Counted from the first letter of the stretch, positions 1 to 11,604 are shown. The stretch is DNA of 64,000 bases from SG8-30 sp963710135 (GCA_963710135.1 CAVPYY010000005.1:1-64000); one strand, 5' to 3'. Notes: a model not told the origin generated them from the sequence alone. Program-made: numbers and translations.

Positions 1-1296
<1,296 letters not shown>

Positions 1297-1384
1297 GGAA
1301 CCTGGATTGATGTGCTGAAGGTGGCGCCATTGCGGCGCAGGGCTCAGTTATAGGCTAAAGCGCTGAAAATCCAGCGCAATAAAG

Positions 1385-2130
1385 TCATCCGGGCTTTGCG
1401 CCGAATTGCGCGATCAGACCGGGCAATTGCGCGCATATGCGCTCAAGCGTCATCATGGCCCGGCGGCCGCTGCAGCGTGTCGCCGCAACCGGGCCGGCAA
1501 TGGCTGCCGCCGTGGAAACCGAGCACGGGCATCCCGGCGGCGACGCGCGCCGCGATGCCGGGCGAGGCTGTCCTCGATCACCGAGGCAATCCGCGGGCGC
1601 GGTGCGCCGAGGCTGTCCTCGATCACCAGGCGGCGACCGCGCCCGCATCTGCCGGCGGCGAACAGAAACAGGTCCGGCGCCGGCTTGCCGCGCTCGACCT
1701 GCGCGGCGGAAAAGATGTGGGCGCGAACCGGTCGTACAGCCCGGCGCATGTGAGGCTGTGCGCGATCTTCTTCCGGCGTGCCCGCTCGATGCGACGCAGA
1801 CGGGCAGTGCCGATCGCGGCCAGCGCCTCGCCGATATGGGGAATGGCTCGCAGCGATCGTCGCAAACAGCCGCAGCGTCGGCGTATGACCTGGATCTCGA
1901 AATCGCTCGGGCAGAGCTGCGGCCGAGTCTCGGTTTCGACCTCGAGCGTCGCCTGCGCGATCGAGCGGCCGAGAAAGCGTTCGAGCACCTGATCCGGCGT
2001 GATCGGATAGCCGTGGCGCGTCAGCATTTCGGCATGCGCGCGGCAGGAAATCACTTCGCTGTCGACCAGCACGCCGTCGCAATCGAAGATGACGAGATCG
2101 AAAGTCGATCCTTGTCCTGACGCGTATTCT
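1385..2130 (-). CDS. HAD-superfamily phosphatase, beta-phosphoglucomutase/Gph-like (frameshifted)
   Basis: Probable small-molecule phosphatase of the haloacid dehalogenase superfamily; the substrate cannot be told from sequence. Motif I is clear in FDLVIFDCDGVLVDSE, with nucleophile and acid/base aspartates, followed by the helical cap (SCRAHAEMLTRHGY, VLERFLGRS). Later pieces in other frames give motif III/IV signs (ERGKPAPDLFLFAA, RLVIEDSL) and a C-terminus ending QFGAKPG before TGA at 1385-1387. At least three indels interrupt it. The start is unsure: motif I begins near 2,098 and the reading frame there has no ATG, so I place the start at about 2,130, just after the fur stop. Inside the gene a 19-20 base segment encoding VIEDSL occurs twice, 45 bases apart (from 1,563 and from 1,608). 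Confidence 0.72.
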
Positions 2131-2166
2131 TCACGCGAACCGGCACTTCGCTTGAAAACGCTGCGG

Positions 2167-2618
2167 TCAGGATTTGTCGTCGTCGAGCGGCACGCAATAC
2201 AGCTCCAGCCGGTGATCGACCAGCTTGTAGCCGAGCTTGCGGGCGATTTCGGCCTGCAGCTTCTCGATTTCCTCGGACGGTGAATTCGATCACCTTGCCG
2301 TCGCGCAGGTTGATCAGGTGATCGTGATGGCTGTCGCGCATCTGCTCGTAGCGCGCGCGGCCCTCGCGGAAATCGTGCCGCTCGATGATGCCGGCGTCCT
2401 CGAACAGCTTGACGGTGCGATACACCGTCGAGATCGAGATCTTGTCGTCGACCGCGACGCAGCGGCGATACAGTTCCTCGACGTCGGGATGATCGACCGG
2501 ACTCCGCCAGCACGCGCGCGATGACGCGGCGCTGTTCGGTCATGCGCATGCCGGTGGCGGCGCAGCGGGCCTCGATGCCGGTGGCCTTGAGCGCGGACGT
2601 GGATTTCAGTGCGGTCAT
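2167..2618 (-). CDS. fur: Fur-family metal-responsive transcriptional regulator (Fur/Mur type, frameshifted)
   Basis: Metal-sensing DNA-binding repressor. The N-terminal winged helix reads GMRMTEQRRVIARVLAES, then after one indel (about 2,497) DHPDVEELYRRC and ISISTVYRTVKLFEDAGI, the recognition-helix region of Fur proteins. The metal/dimerisation domain shows the His-rich SHHDHLINLRDGKVIEF, with a second indel near 2,278. The natural end, ending CVPLDDDKS, puts the stop at 2,167-2,169, giving about 150 residues, normal for the family. There is no C-terminal CxxC pair, as in many alphaproteobacterial Fur/Mur proteins, which often sense manganese; that assignment is inference. It sits between rimI and the HAD gene on the same strand. 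Confidence 0.85.
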
Positions 2619-2703
2619 GATTCGTCGCCTTCGGCACGCATGATCCGCATGGCTCGTGGGCGATCGTCATGCGCCTACGGGGGTCTTCTGCCACTCGCGC
2701 GCG

Positions 2704-3186
2704 TCACGACAAGTCGCGCCGCATCAGAAGTGCGTTCAATTGTTCGCCGTTGGCCTCCTGGTAATAGCGTTCGCGGCGGCCAACGACGGCAAATCCGGCC
2801 CGTTCGTAGAGCCGCCGCGCCGGCTGATTATTTTCCTCGACCTCGAGGAACACCGTGCGCACGCCGCGGCCGGCGAGATGGCCGAGATGCGTCAGCAGCA
2901 GGTTGCGCGACAGGCCGCGGCCGCGCTGGTCGGCGGCGACCGCGATCGACAGGATTTCGGCCTCGTCCGCCGCCATCCGCGACACCGCGAAGCCGATGAT
3001 CTTGCGTCCGAGTCTCAGCCGATGCACCAGCGTGTTGCGCTCGGTCAGCATGGCCTCGAATTCGCCTTCGCCCCAGCCGCGGTGAAACGAGGCGCCGTGC
3101 AGTTGCGCCAGACGGGCCGCGTCGCGCTGGGTCGCCGGCTCGACCACCGCGGTGCCGCCGCGCCACCATTCGGCAGCCAGAGCCAT
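2704..3186 (-). CDS. rimI: Ribosomal-protein-alanine N-acetyltransferase RimI-like
   Basis: GNAT acetyltransferase of 160 residues, intact. The family acetylates protein N-termini, classically ribosomal protein S18. The acetyl-CoA pyrophosphate loop is seen in VAADQRGRGLSRNLL (about residues 85-100), followed by the alpha/beta segment VFLEVEENNQPARRLYERAG and GRRERYYQ near the end, all typical of RimI. The start at 3,186 is fixed because an in-frame stop lies two codons upstream. It begins 6 bases after the tsaB stop, and the tsaB-rimI pairing is itself strong evidence for the name. It is one of the few genes of the left part with no frameshift. Confidence 0.92.
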   Translation of the reverse strand: MALAAEWWRGGTAVVEPATQRDAARLAQLHGASFHRGWGEGEFEAMLTERNTLVHRLRLGRKIIGFAVSRMAADEAEILSIAVAADQRGRGLSRNLLLTHLGHLAGRGVRTVFLEVEENNQPARRLYERAGFAVVGRRERYYQEANGEQLNALLMRRDLS

Positions 3187-3192
3187 CGCTCA

Positions 3193-3895
3193 TCATGACG
3201 CCGGCGGCTGCGCGGCTCGCGGCAGCGGATCCTTGCGAAGGCTTGGCGTCGGGCGCGCGCAGATAATAAGGCCGCGCCGGGGCGGTGTCCGGACTGACCG
3301 CGGCGCCCAGCCACGCCACCCAGGCAATATCCGGCGCCGGCTGCGCATCGACCCTGAAAGGCGGCGGCGCATCGGCCGGCCAGCGGTCGGCGAGAATCTG
3401 GCGGCGTTGCCGACCAGATGCGGCGCGCCGAACCTGCGCGGCGTCGAGCGCTTCCTCGATCGGCGCGACGCTGCGGCCGGATCAGCGAACTGCCGTCGCC
3501 GCTCACCACCTGAAAATAGACGTGGTCATGCCGCGCATCGATCGCCGAGATGACCGGCTGCTGCGGCGTTCTGGCCGACGACGGGCGCGGCATAGGCCGT
3601 CAGCGTGGTCAGTCCGACCACCGGCTTGCCGGCGGCCAGCGCAATGCCGCGCGCGGCCGAGAGGCCGACCCGCAAGCCGGTGAAGCTGCCGGGGCCGGTG
3701 GTCGACGGCGATTCGGTCGAGCGCAGCAAACGCGATGCCGGACGCCTTCATGACGCGCGCGATCAGCGGCATCAGGGCTTCGGCATGGCCGCGCTTCATC
3801 GGCTGCGATTCCTGCGCGATCAGTCTGCCGTCGTCGGTGTCGAGCACGGCGGCGGCGCAGGCGTCGAGCGCGGTGTCGATGGCGAGGATCAGCAT
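3193..3895 (-). CDS. tsaB: tRNA threonylcarbamoyladenosine biosynthesis protein TsaB (frameshifted)
   Basis: ASKHA-fold partner of TsaD in making t6A37 of ANN-decoding tRNAs. The start MLILAIDTALDACAAAV, the K-R-G-H-A-E-A-L-M-P segment and TTGPGSFTGLRVGLSAARG are the standard TsaB signatures; ISAIDARHDHVYFQ follows. Indels near 3,725, 3,575, 3,480 and 3,230 split the frame; the last piece (RPYYLRAPDAKP, then a short tail) stops at 3,193-3,195, 6 bases before rimI. Reconstructed length is about 230 residues, as expected. First gene of the cluster running down to miaB. Confidence 0.88.
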
Positions 3896-4199
3896 GGAAG
3901 TGAGGTTTCAGCGCTTGATGATCAGCGGCTTATTCAGCTTAGTGGCGCGGAACACGCTTGTCGTCCCGGTCGCCTGCCTGTGGAGGCTAGCGGAAAGCCT
4001 CGCGCTCATTTCGAGGCGTGCTGCATCATCATCGCGACTTCTGCGACGCTAAGACCATTGAAGTTATGGCGGAATTATAGAAGTCTTACCATACCGGTGG
4101 AGAGCCTGATTCCCAAGGAATGCGGGTCAGTGGGGGTCCGGACGGTGCATCTTCGGCAGTATCGAGCCACGCCCGTCCTGCATTTGAGAACGCTTTTTC
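3896..4199. other. Intergenic region between divergent tsaB and the chemoreceptor gene
   Basis: About 300 bases with no supportable gene. It is somewhat less GC-rich than its flanks and must carry the divergent promoters of tsaB and the PAS chemoreceptor gene. I see no convincing -35/-10 pair, palindrome or terminator. Confidence 0.5.
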
Positions 4200-5898
4200 A
4201 TGCCTTTCTGGAAAAACGATTCTTCCGCCGGCGATGCACTGGCGCAGGCTACCGCGATCGGCAGGTCGCAGGCGGTGATCGAGTTCAACATGGACGGCAC
4301 GATCATCACGGCCAACGAGAACTTCCTCGACGCGTGGGCTACCGCTCGACGAGATCCAGGGCAAGCATCACAGCATGTTCGTCGACGCCGACCGAGCGCG
4401 ACAGCGCGGCGTATCGCGAGTTCTGGGCGAGCGCTCAACCGCGGCGAATTCCAGGCCGCCGAGTACAAGCGGATCGGCAAGGGCGGCAGGGAGATCTGGA
4501 TCCAGGCGTCCTACAACCCGATCCTCGACGGCGGCGGCAAGCCGTTCAAGGTCGTCAAGTTCGCCACCGACATCACCGCGCAGAAGCTCGCGAACATGGA
4601 GGATGCGGGCCAGATCGCGGCGATCGGCCGGGCGCAGGCGGTGATCGAGTTCAACATGGACGGCACGATCATCACGGCCAACGACAACTTCCTGCACGAC
4701 GCTGGGCTACACGCTCGACGAAATCCAGGGCAAGCATCACAGCATGTTCGTGCGACCCGGCCGAGCGCGACAGCGCCGACTATCAGGAGTTCTGGGCGAA
4801 GCTCAACCGCGGCGAGTACCAGGCGGCCGAGTACAAGCGGATCGGCAAGGGCGGCAAGGAAGTCTGGATCCAGGCTTCCTACAACCCGATCCTCGACGAG
4901 AACGGCAAGCCGTTCAAGGTGGTGAAGTACGCCACCGACGTCACCGAGCAGAAGCTGACAGAACGCCGACTTCGAGGGCAGATCGAGGCGATCGGCAAGT
5001 CGCAGGCGGTGATCGAGTTCAACATGGACGGCACGATCGTCGACGGCCAACGACAATTTCCTCAACGCGTGGGCTACACGCTGGACGAGATCAAGGGCCA
5101 GCATCACAGCATGTTCGTCGATCCGATCGGAGCGCGACAGCGCCGGACTACCGCGAATTCTGGGCCAGAGCTCAACCGCGGCGAGTACCAGGCCGCCGAG
5201 TACAAGCGGATCGGCAAGGGCGGCAAGGAGGTCTGGATCCAGGCTCGTACAACCCGATCCTCGATCTCAACGGCAAGCCGTTCAAGGTCGTGAAGTACGC
5301 CACCGACACCACCGCGCAGGTGCTGGCGCGCATGAGGCAACGAGCAGGTCCGCGGCATGATCGGAATCGGTGGCGGCCGGCGCCGAGGAACTGAACGCCT
5401 CGGTCCGTGAAATCTCGGAGGCGATGACCAAGTCGACGCGAGACCGCCGCGACCGCGGTCGATCGGGTCGAGGCCGCCGATGCAGCAGGCGCAGCGGCTG
5501 AACGAGGCGGCGGAGTCGATGAGCGGCATCGTGGAGCTGATCGGCAACATCACCGGCCAGATCAATCTGCTGGCGCTCAACGCCACGATCGAATCGGCGC
5601 GCGCCGGCGAGGCCGGCAGCGGCTTTGCCGTGGTCGCCTCCGAGGTCAAGAACCTCGCCAACCAGGCCAAGCAGGCGACCGACAAGATCGAGCAGGAGAA
5701 ATCGGCAATCTCGAGCGGAATTTCCGGCGACGTCGTCGGCGCGCTCAACTCCATCAAGCAGGCGATCCAGGAGGTCAGCGAATACGTGACGTCGACCGCG
5801 GCGGCGGTCGAGGAACAGAGCACGGTCACCAGCGAGATGTCGAACGGCATGCAGCGAGGCCGCGGCGGAAGCGGCCAGCATCGGGGCGGGCGGCGTAG
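4200..5898 (+). CDS. Soluble methyl-accepting chemotaxis protein with three tandem PAS domains (frameshifted)
   Basis: Chemoreceptor that would signal to CheA/CheW from the cytoplasm. It starts MPFWKNDSSAGDALAQ and goes straight into PAS modules: three copies of about 122 residues, each opening with QAVIEFNMDGTI and closing with a WIQASYNPIL and FKVVK(Y/F)ATD segment typical of PAS plus PAC. After a linker (EELNASVREISEAMTK) comes the signalling hairpin GQINLLALNATIESARAGEA with FAVVASEVKNLANQA. No signal peptide or membrane helix is visible, so it is probably cytosolic. At least seven single-base indels occur, most at the same place in each PAS copy or in the linker; comparing the copies shows they are errors or decay, not design. 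The end near 5,898 is approximate. Redox, oxygen or heme sensing is possible but not shown. Confidence 0.88.
4247..5325 (+). repeat. Three tandem ~366-base repeats encoding near-identical PAS modules
   Basis: The core GCAGGCGGTGATCGAGTTCA starts at 4,268, 4,634 and 5,002, a spacing of 366 and 368 bases; the second figure includes indels. Downstream blocks encoding YKRIGKGG(K/R)E(V/I)WIQ also recur in all three. Nucleotide identity between units is high, which suggests recent duplication or ongoing conversion. Such repeats are prone to recombination and to assembly collapse. Confidence 0.9.
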
Positions 5899-5939
5899 GA
5901 GGTCGTCATTCCGGGATGAATGGCAGAGCGGCGACATAG

Positions 5940-5994
5940 GCGAAGCGTGCGCACCATCCAACGACACGGATTCGCTATGGTGGGCATCGCTCGC
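5940..5994. repeat. Imperfect inverted repeat downstream of the chemoreceptor gene
   Basis: Arms at 5,940-5,957 and 5,977-5,994 pair over about 14 of 18 positions around a 19-base loop. It lies between the convergent chemoreceptor and nifU-like genes. It resembles palindromic intergenic elements common in Bradyrhizobium relatives and could act as a bidirectional terminator; there is no T tract. Confidence 0.45.
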
Positions 5995-6014
5995 CGTAGC
6001 CCGCCCGACCACAC

Positions 6015-6585
6015 TCACATCGGCCGGACTTCGACCACGTCGGGCACGAAGTGCTTCAGCAGGTTCTGGATGCCGTGCTTCAGCGTCGCGGTCGAGGACG
6101 GGCAGCCGGCGCAGGCGCCCTTCATGTTGAGATAGACGATGCCGTCCTCGAAGCCGCGGAAGGTGATGTCGCCGCCGTCCTGGGCGACCGCCGGGCGCAC
6201 CCGCGTCTCGATCAGTTCCTTGATGGTCGCGACCGTCTCGGCGTCGGCCTCGTCGAAGAACTCGTCTCCTCGTCGGCGGCCTCGTCGCTGCCGGCGCTGC
6301 CGTCGGCCAGCACCGGCGCGCCGGACATGAAGTGCTCCATGATGGCGCCGAGGATCGCCGGCTTGAGGTGCTGCCAGTCGCCGTCCGTCCTTGGTGACGG
6401 TGATGAAGTCGTAGCCGAAGAACACGCCGGTGACGCCGGGGACGTCGAACAGCCGCTCGGCCAGCGGCGAGCGCGCCGCGGCTTCGCGGTTGGCGAATTC
6501 CAGCGTGCCGCTGTCGAGCACGGTGCGGCCGGGAAGGAATTTCAGGCGTGGCGGGATTGGGCGTGGCTTCGGTCTGGATGAACAT
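6015..6585 (-). CDS. NifU-like Fe-S scaffold/carrier protein (Nfu type, frameshifted)
   Basis: Nfu-type iron-sulfur cluster carrier. The N-terminal Nfu domain starts MFIQTEATPNPATLKF (reading over one indel) and runs through the segment around GVFFGYDFITVTKD; the C-terminal NifU domain shows GGDITFRGFEDGIVYL and the cluster-binding CAGC pair in MKGACAGCPSSTATLK. Start ATG at 6,585, stop at 6,015-6,017, about 189 residues once indels near 6,540, 6,388 and 6,265 are corrected. Adjacent to the universal stress protein gene on the same strand, an arrangement I associate with Bradyrhizobium/Rhodopseudomonas. Confidence 0.9.
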
Positions 6586-6722
6586 GGCTTCTCTCCGGCG
6601 TCGCCGGTTCAAGGCCGGCGCGTGCGGTCTCCATTAGCAGATGGCGACGGCGAACGCACGGTCAAGCGGGCGCAGAATCCAGCAATTCTGGCGTCCGCAG
6701 CGATTCGCTCGCACGACGGCTG

Positions 6723-7217
6723 CTAGGCCAGCGCGTCGATGTCCTCGTCGCTGAGGTCGCCGGCACGATGGTGACCGGAATCGGGAACGAGCCGACCGTC
6801 TTGGCGCGATCGAGGCGACCAGCGGGCCGGGGCCCTCCGGCCCGGGATTGGCGGCCAGCACCAGGATCGCGATATCGTCGTCCTCGTCGATCAGGTCGAG
6901 GATCTGCTCGGTCGGGTCGCCCTCGCGGATCACCCGTTCCGGCGTGATCGCGGCGATGCCGTTGGCGCGGCCGGCGGCGCGGTCGAGCGCCGCGTTGGCG
7001 GCCTCCTCGGCCTCGGCGCGCATGATGTCGGCGACGCCCAGCCATTGCTGGTTCTGGTCCTCGGTCTCGATGACGCGCAGCATCACCACGCCGCCGCCGA
7101 CGCGGATCGCCCAGCGGCTGGCGTAGTAGACCGCGCGGTCGCATTCCGGGGTGTCGTCGATGATGACCAGGAATTTCGGCTGTGACCCGTCTCGTAGCTT
7201 CGTCGCTGGGTGGTCAT
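6723..7217 (-). CDS. Universal stress protein (UspA family, frameshifted)
   Basis: Single-domain Usp fold of about 165 residues. KFLVIIDDTPECDRAVYYAS is the first strand and helix; VVMLRVIETEDQNQQWL, a long acidic helix (MRAEAEEAANAAL) and ILVLAANPGPEGPGPLVAS follow, the last being the usual glycine-rich nucleotide-binding end. An indel near 6,810 moves the last strand to another frame, ending DIDALA at the TAG at 6,723-6,725. Two overlapping starts exist (ATG at 7,221 and at 7,217); with an indel near 7,185 the one at 7,217, MTTQRRSYETGH, reads more like the family. No other function can be given. Confidence 0.82.
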
Positions 7218-7324
7218 GCATGTCCCGGTGCTGCGCCAAACCGACGCATGCTGCCACGGCGCAGCCATGCCTCCGACAAGCGGCGCGCGACGGTCGTCGG
7301 CGACAGGTAATCGCAGGCTAGAAC

Positions 7325-8378
<1,054 letters not shown>

Positions 8379-8389
8379 GGTCAGCTTCC

Positions 8390-10017
8390 TCAAGGTCCAG
8401 ATTGCGGATGCCTGTTTCGCGCCGTCGTTTGCCACGCAGGGCCTATCGGCGCAAGCGCGCTAGCGGCTTTGTCTTGCCTGATGGCGTTAACCGCCTCGCG
8501 CCAGCCGGTGACGCCGAACAGCCCCAGGAACAGCCCGTAGATCGCGATTCCCGCCGCGATCACGGCAAGCCAGCAGCACGGCCTGCACCAGGCCGTGCGC
8601 GCCCGCGGCAAGCGCCGGCATCGACCGCGCCGCCAGCCACAGCAGCGCGCCCATCGCGAGCGCCGCCAGCACGATGCGCGGCAGCCGCCGCTGCGCGTCC
8701 GGCATCGATCGAGAATCCGAACGTCGCCGCGCCGCGGCGGATCAGGCTGAACGCCATGCTCCACGCGCCGAGCGCAATCGCCGGCCGCGATGCCGTCGGC
8801 GCCGTACCAATGGCCGAGCAGGAAGGCCAGCCGCGATCGCCAGCACCACGCCCTTCAGCGTCGCCACCAGCGGCGTCATCGTATCCTCGCGCGCGAAGAA
8901 CGCCGGCGACAGCGCCTTGACCAGCACATGCGCCGGCAGCGCCAGCGCCAGCCACATCAGCGCGCGCGCGGTCGCCGCGGTATCGGCGGCGGTGAAGGCG
9001 CCGTGCTCGAACAACAGCCGCACGATCGGCTCGCTGAGCACCATCAGGCCGAGCGTCGCCGGCAGCGCCAGCCCGACGGCGAGTTCGAGGCCGCGCGATT
9101 CCGCATGCGCGATGGCGGCGCGGTCCTCGCCGCGCACGCGCGCGCGTCAGTTCCGGGATCAGCACCGTGCCCATGGCGACGCCGACGATGCCGAGCGGCA
9201 GTTCGACCAGGCGGTTGGCGAAATAGAGCCACGACACCGCCGACGGCGACGACGAGGCGATGATCGCGCCGGCGACCATCAGCAATTGCGGCGCGCTGCG
9301 ATGGCCATCATGCCCGGCACCGCCTTGCCGAGAAAGCCGCGGATCTCCGTGTCGAACGAAATCCGCAGCGGCGTTGCGATGCCGCTCGCCGCGGCGCAGC
9401 ACCAGCATCGACAGTTGCAGCAGCCCGGCGACGCCGACGGTGGCGGCGATGATCTGCGCGGCTTGCACCGCGTCGGGCCGCACGGCGAGCAGCGACGGCC
9501 ATCACCGCGATCAGCGCGATGTTGAACAGCAGCGGCGAGAACGCCGTCAGCGCAAAGCGCCCCTGCGCGTTCAGCAGCGCCATCATCACGGTCACCGGGC
9601 CGGCAAAGGCGAGGTACGGCAGCATCAGCCGGGCATTGTCGACGGCGAGCTGCAGCGTCTCGCGGCCGGCAAATCCCGGCGCCAGCACGGCGATGACGAG
9701 CGGCATCACCAGCGCCGAGCAGCGCCGTGGCGGCGATCAGCGCCACCGTGACGGTGCCGAGCACGCGGCCGGCGAAGGCCGCCGCCGCGACCGCGCCGTC
9801 GGTCTCGCGCACCCGCAGCCAGGCCGGCACCAGCGCCGCGTTCAGCCCGCCCTCGGTCAACAGCCGCCGGACGACATTGACCAGCTGAAACGCCACCAGG
9901 AACGCGTCCGCGACCGGCGCCTGCGCCGAGCAGCGCCGCGAGCGCCGAATCGCGCACGAATCCGAGCAGCCGCGAGGCCAGCGTTCCCGTCGAGACGGTG
10001 AGGAAGGAGCGGATCAT
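8390..10017 (-). CDS. murJ: Lipid II flippase MurJ/MviN (frameshifted)
   Basis: Polytopic MOP-superfamily protein that flips lipid II for peptidoglycan synthesis. Start ATG at 10,017: MIRSFLTVSTGTLASRLLGF, then FQLVNVVRRLLTEGGLNAAL, the conserved MurJ opening, and many hydrophobic segments such as FNIALIAVMAVAA, IIASSSPSAVSWLYFANRL and LGIVGVAMGTVLIPELT. LLFEHGAFTAADT and KALSPAFFAREDT are further family signatures. At least six indels scatter the coding over all three frames; the 3' end near 8,390 is an estimate. Length about 535 residues agrees with 14 membrane helices. Gene order murJ-trpS is as in Rhizobiales. Confidence 0.92.
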
Positions 10018-10064
10018 CGGAGGGGTTGTATAGCAGTCCACAACGCGTCATGGGCCGGCTTGTG

Positions 10065-10115
10065 CCGGGCATCCACGTCTTACGGTCTTGACGCAAACAA
10101 GACGTAGATGCCCGG
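10065..10115. repeat. REP-like palindromic intergenic element
   Basis: Arms CCGGGCATCCACGTCTT (10,065-10,081) and AAGACGTAGATGCCCGG (10,099-10,115) pair over 16 of 17 bases around a 17-base loop. Further GCCCGGGCATGACGGG-like sequence follows. It sits between divergent murJ and the kinase gene, so it is not a simple terminator. Elements of this look are scattered between genes in Bradyrhizobium and Rhodopseudomonas genomes; copy number here is unknown. Confidence 0.6.
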
Positions 10116-10242
10116 CGGCATACTAAGCCCGGGCATGACGGGAGAGCGGTGGCCGCTTCCCTTGCTGGCGCGGGCCGATCTGGTAGGCCGCAGCCATTGC
10201 CGCGCTCGGCCTCATCGCAATTGCCGTAAACAGGACGGACGA

Positions 10243-11246
10243 ATGACCGACGCAAAATACGACGTTCTCGGGATCGGCAATGCGATTTTCGACGTGCTGG
10301 TGCAGACCGACGAGGGTTTTCTCGCCCGCCACGGCATGACCAAGGGCGGCATGGCGCTGATCGACGAGGCCCGCGCCGCCGCGATCTACAGGGACATGGG
10401 CCCGGCGACCGAGATGTCCGGCGGCTCGGCGGCCAACACCATCGTCGGCCTCGCCAGCTTCGGCGCCCGCGCGGCCTTCATCGGCAAGGTCAAGGACGAC
10501 CAGATCGGCGGCCTCTACACCCACGACATCCGCGCCGCCGGCGTCGCCTTCGAGACCAGGCCGGCGGCCGACGGCCCCGCCACCGGCTGCTCCTACATCC
10601 TGGTGACGCCGGACGGCGAGCGCACCATGAACACCTATCTCGGCGCCGCGCAGGATCTGACGCCCGCCGACATCGACGAGGCGCAGGTCGCGGCCTCCGC
10701 GCATCATCTATCTCGAAGGCTATCTCTGGGATCCGCAAGAACGCCAAGGAAGCCTTCGTCAAGGCCGCGACCATCGCGCACGGCGCCGGCCGCCAGGTGG
10801 CGCTGACGCTGTCGGATTCGTTCTGCGTCGATCGCTACCGCGACGAGTTTCTCGACCTGATGCGCAAGGGCACCGTCGACCTCGTGTTCGCCAACGAGGC
10901 CGAACTGCATTCGCTGTACCAGACCTCGGATTTCGACACCGCGCTGAAGCAATTGCGCGCCGATACCAAACTCGGCGTCGTCACCCGCAGCGAAAAGGGC
11001 TGCGTGGTGGCCGCGAAGGACGGCGTCACCGCGGTGCCGGCGTTCCCGATCGAGAAGCTGGTCGACACCACCGGCGCCGGCGACCTGTTCGCCGCCGGCT
11101 TCCTGTTCGGCCTGGTGCGCGACGCCGGTTACGAGAACGCCGGCCGGCTCGGCGCGCTGGCAGCGGCCGAAGTGATCCAGCACATCGGCGCACGGCCGCA
11201 GGTGTCGCTGAAGGAACTGGCGCAGCAGAACGGGTTGCCGGTGTAG
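10243..11246 (+). CDS. PfkB-family sugar/nucleoside kinase, adenosine kinase-like (frameshifted)
   Basis: Ribokinase-fold kinase of about 333 residues; members with this sequence pattern are usually annotated adenosine kinase. Evidence: YDVLGIGNAIFDVLVQTDEG at the N-terminus, the di-glycine lid segment TEMSGGSAANTIVGLASFG, and the C-terminal PfkB signature DTTGAGDLFAAGFLFGL with the catalytic aspartate. Start ATG at 10,243. Two compensating indels between 10,700 and 10,745 (around YLEGYLWDP) interrupt an otherwise intact gene. Transcribed away from murJ across a palindromic element. Last complete gene of the alphaproteobacterial part. Confidence 0.9.
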
Positions 11247-11521
11247 GGGCGTTCTTCGCCTCGCCTCTCTTGTCCGCCGAAGCCCTTTGGCGAATCGGGG
11301 AGAGGTCGAAATTGCACAGCGAATTTCGGGTGAGGAAGTGGCGGGGGCGGACGTCGGCGTAGTCGTTCGGGACGCAGTATTGCGCCAGGGTTTCGTTATG
11401 CTGCGCCGGGTGAACCGTCCCATCCGGACCGAGAAGTGCGCGAGCGATATCCAGACGAAATGTTTTCGCGATACGGCGCAGCCGCGATCATCAGCGGACT
11501 GTCAAGATCTGCCGGGTTGCG
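11247..11521. other. Intergenic stretch before the truncated toxin gene
   Basis: About 275 bases without a convincing gene. Short open frames exist on both strands but none resembles a known family. The right end carries the promoter/operator-like palindrome of the truncated toxin gene. Composition is less GC-rich than the flanking genes. Confidence 0.4.
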
Positions 11522-11547
11522 ATATGGTAACTTAAATGGTACCATAT
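11522..11547 (+). promoter_or_regulatory. Palindrome (8-base arms) directly upstream of and overlapping the toxin start
   Basis: ATATGGTA at 11,522-11,529 and TACCATAT at 11,540-11,547 are perfect inverted arms separated by 10 bases; the right arm overlaps the ATG at 11,546. This is the usual place for autoregulation of toxin-antitoxin operons by their antitoxin. Operator function is inferred from position only. Confidence 0.5.
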
Positions 11548-11600
11548 GATTCAGGTCGAGGAGTTCATTACCGAGGAGGATGTCAGCCCCTTCAGGCGTT
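11546..11600 (+). pseudogene. 5' fragment of a RelE/HigB-type toxin gene, cut at the junction
   Basis: ATG at 11,546 encodes MIQVEEFITEEDVSPFRR, the opening of addiction-module killer proteins of the RelE/ParE/HigB group, which typically start M-I-x-V-x-x-(F/Y)-I-x-x-x-G-x-S-P-F and go on with a Trp-Phe pair. Here the match stops after residue 18 and the frame then reads antisense uvrC. No antitoxin gene follows. In the true source genome an HTH antitoxin is expected downstream. The call rests on a short stretch, so confidence is moderate. Confidence 0.55.
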
Positions 11601-11604
11601 GCAG
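11594..11604. other. Join between two unrelated sequences (probable assembly chimera)
   Basis: Homology to a HigB-like toxin on the plus strand ends at about 11,593-11,599, and homology to UvrC on the minus strand ends at 11,602. Gene style also changes here: Rhizobiales-like gene order to the left, gammaproteobacterial to the right. No insertion sequence, tRNA, integrase or long repeat is seen at the join. Confidence 0.8.

Noticed and set aside
11247..11546. Small minus-strand frame reading MVPFKLPYRNPADLDSPLMI
   Set aside because: It is antisense to the toxin promoter and start, resembles no family, and ends in low-complexity sequence.
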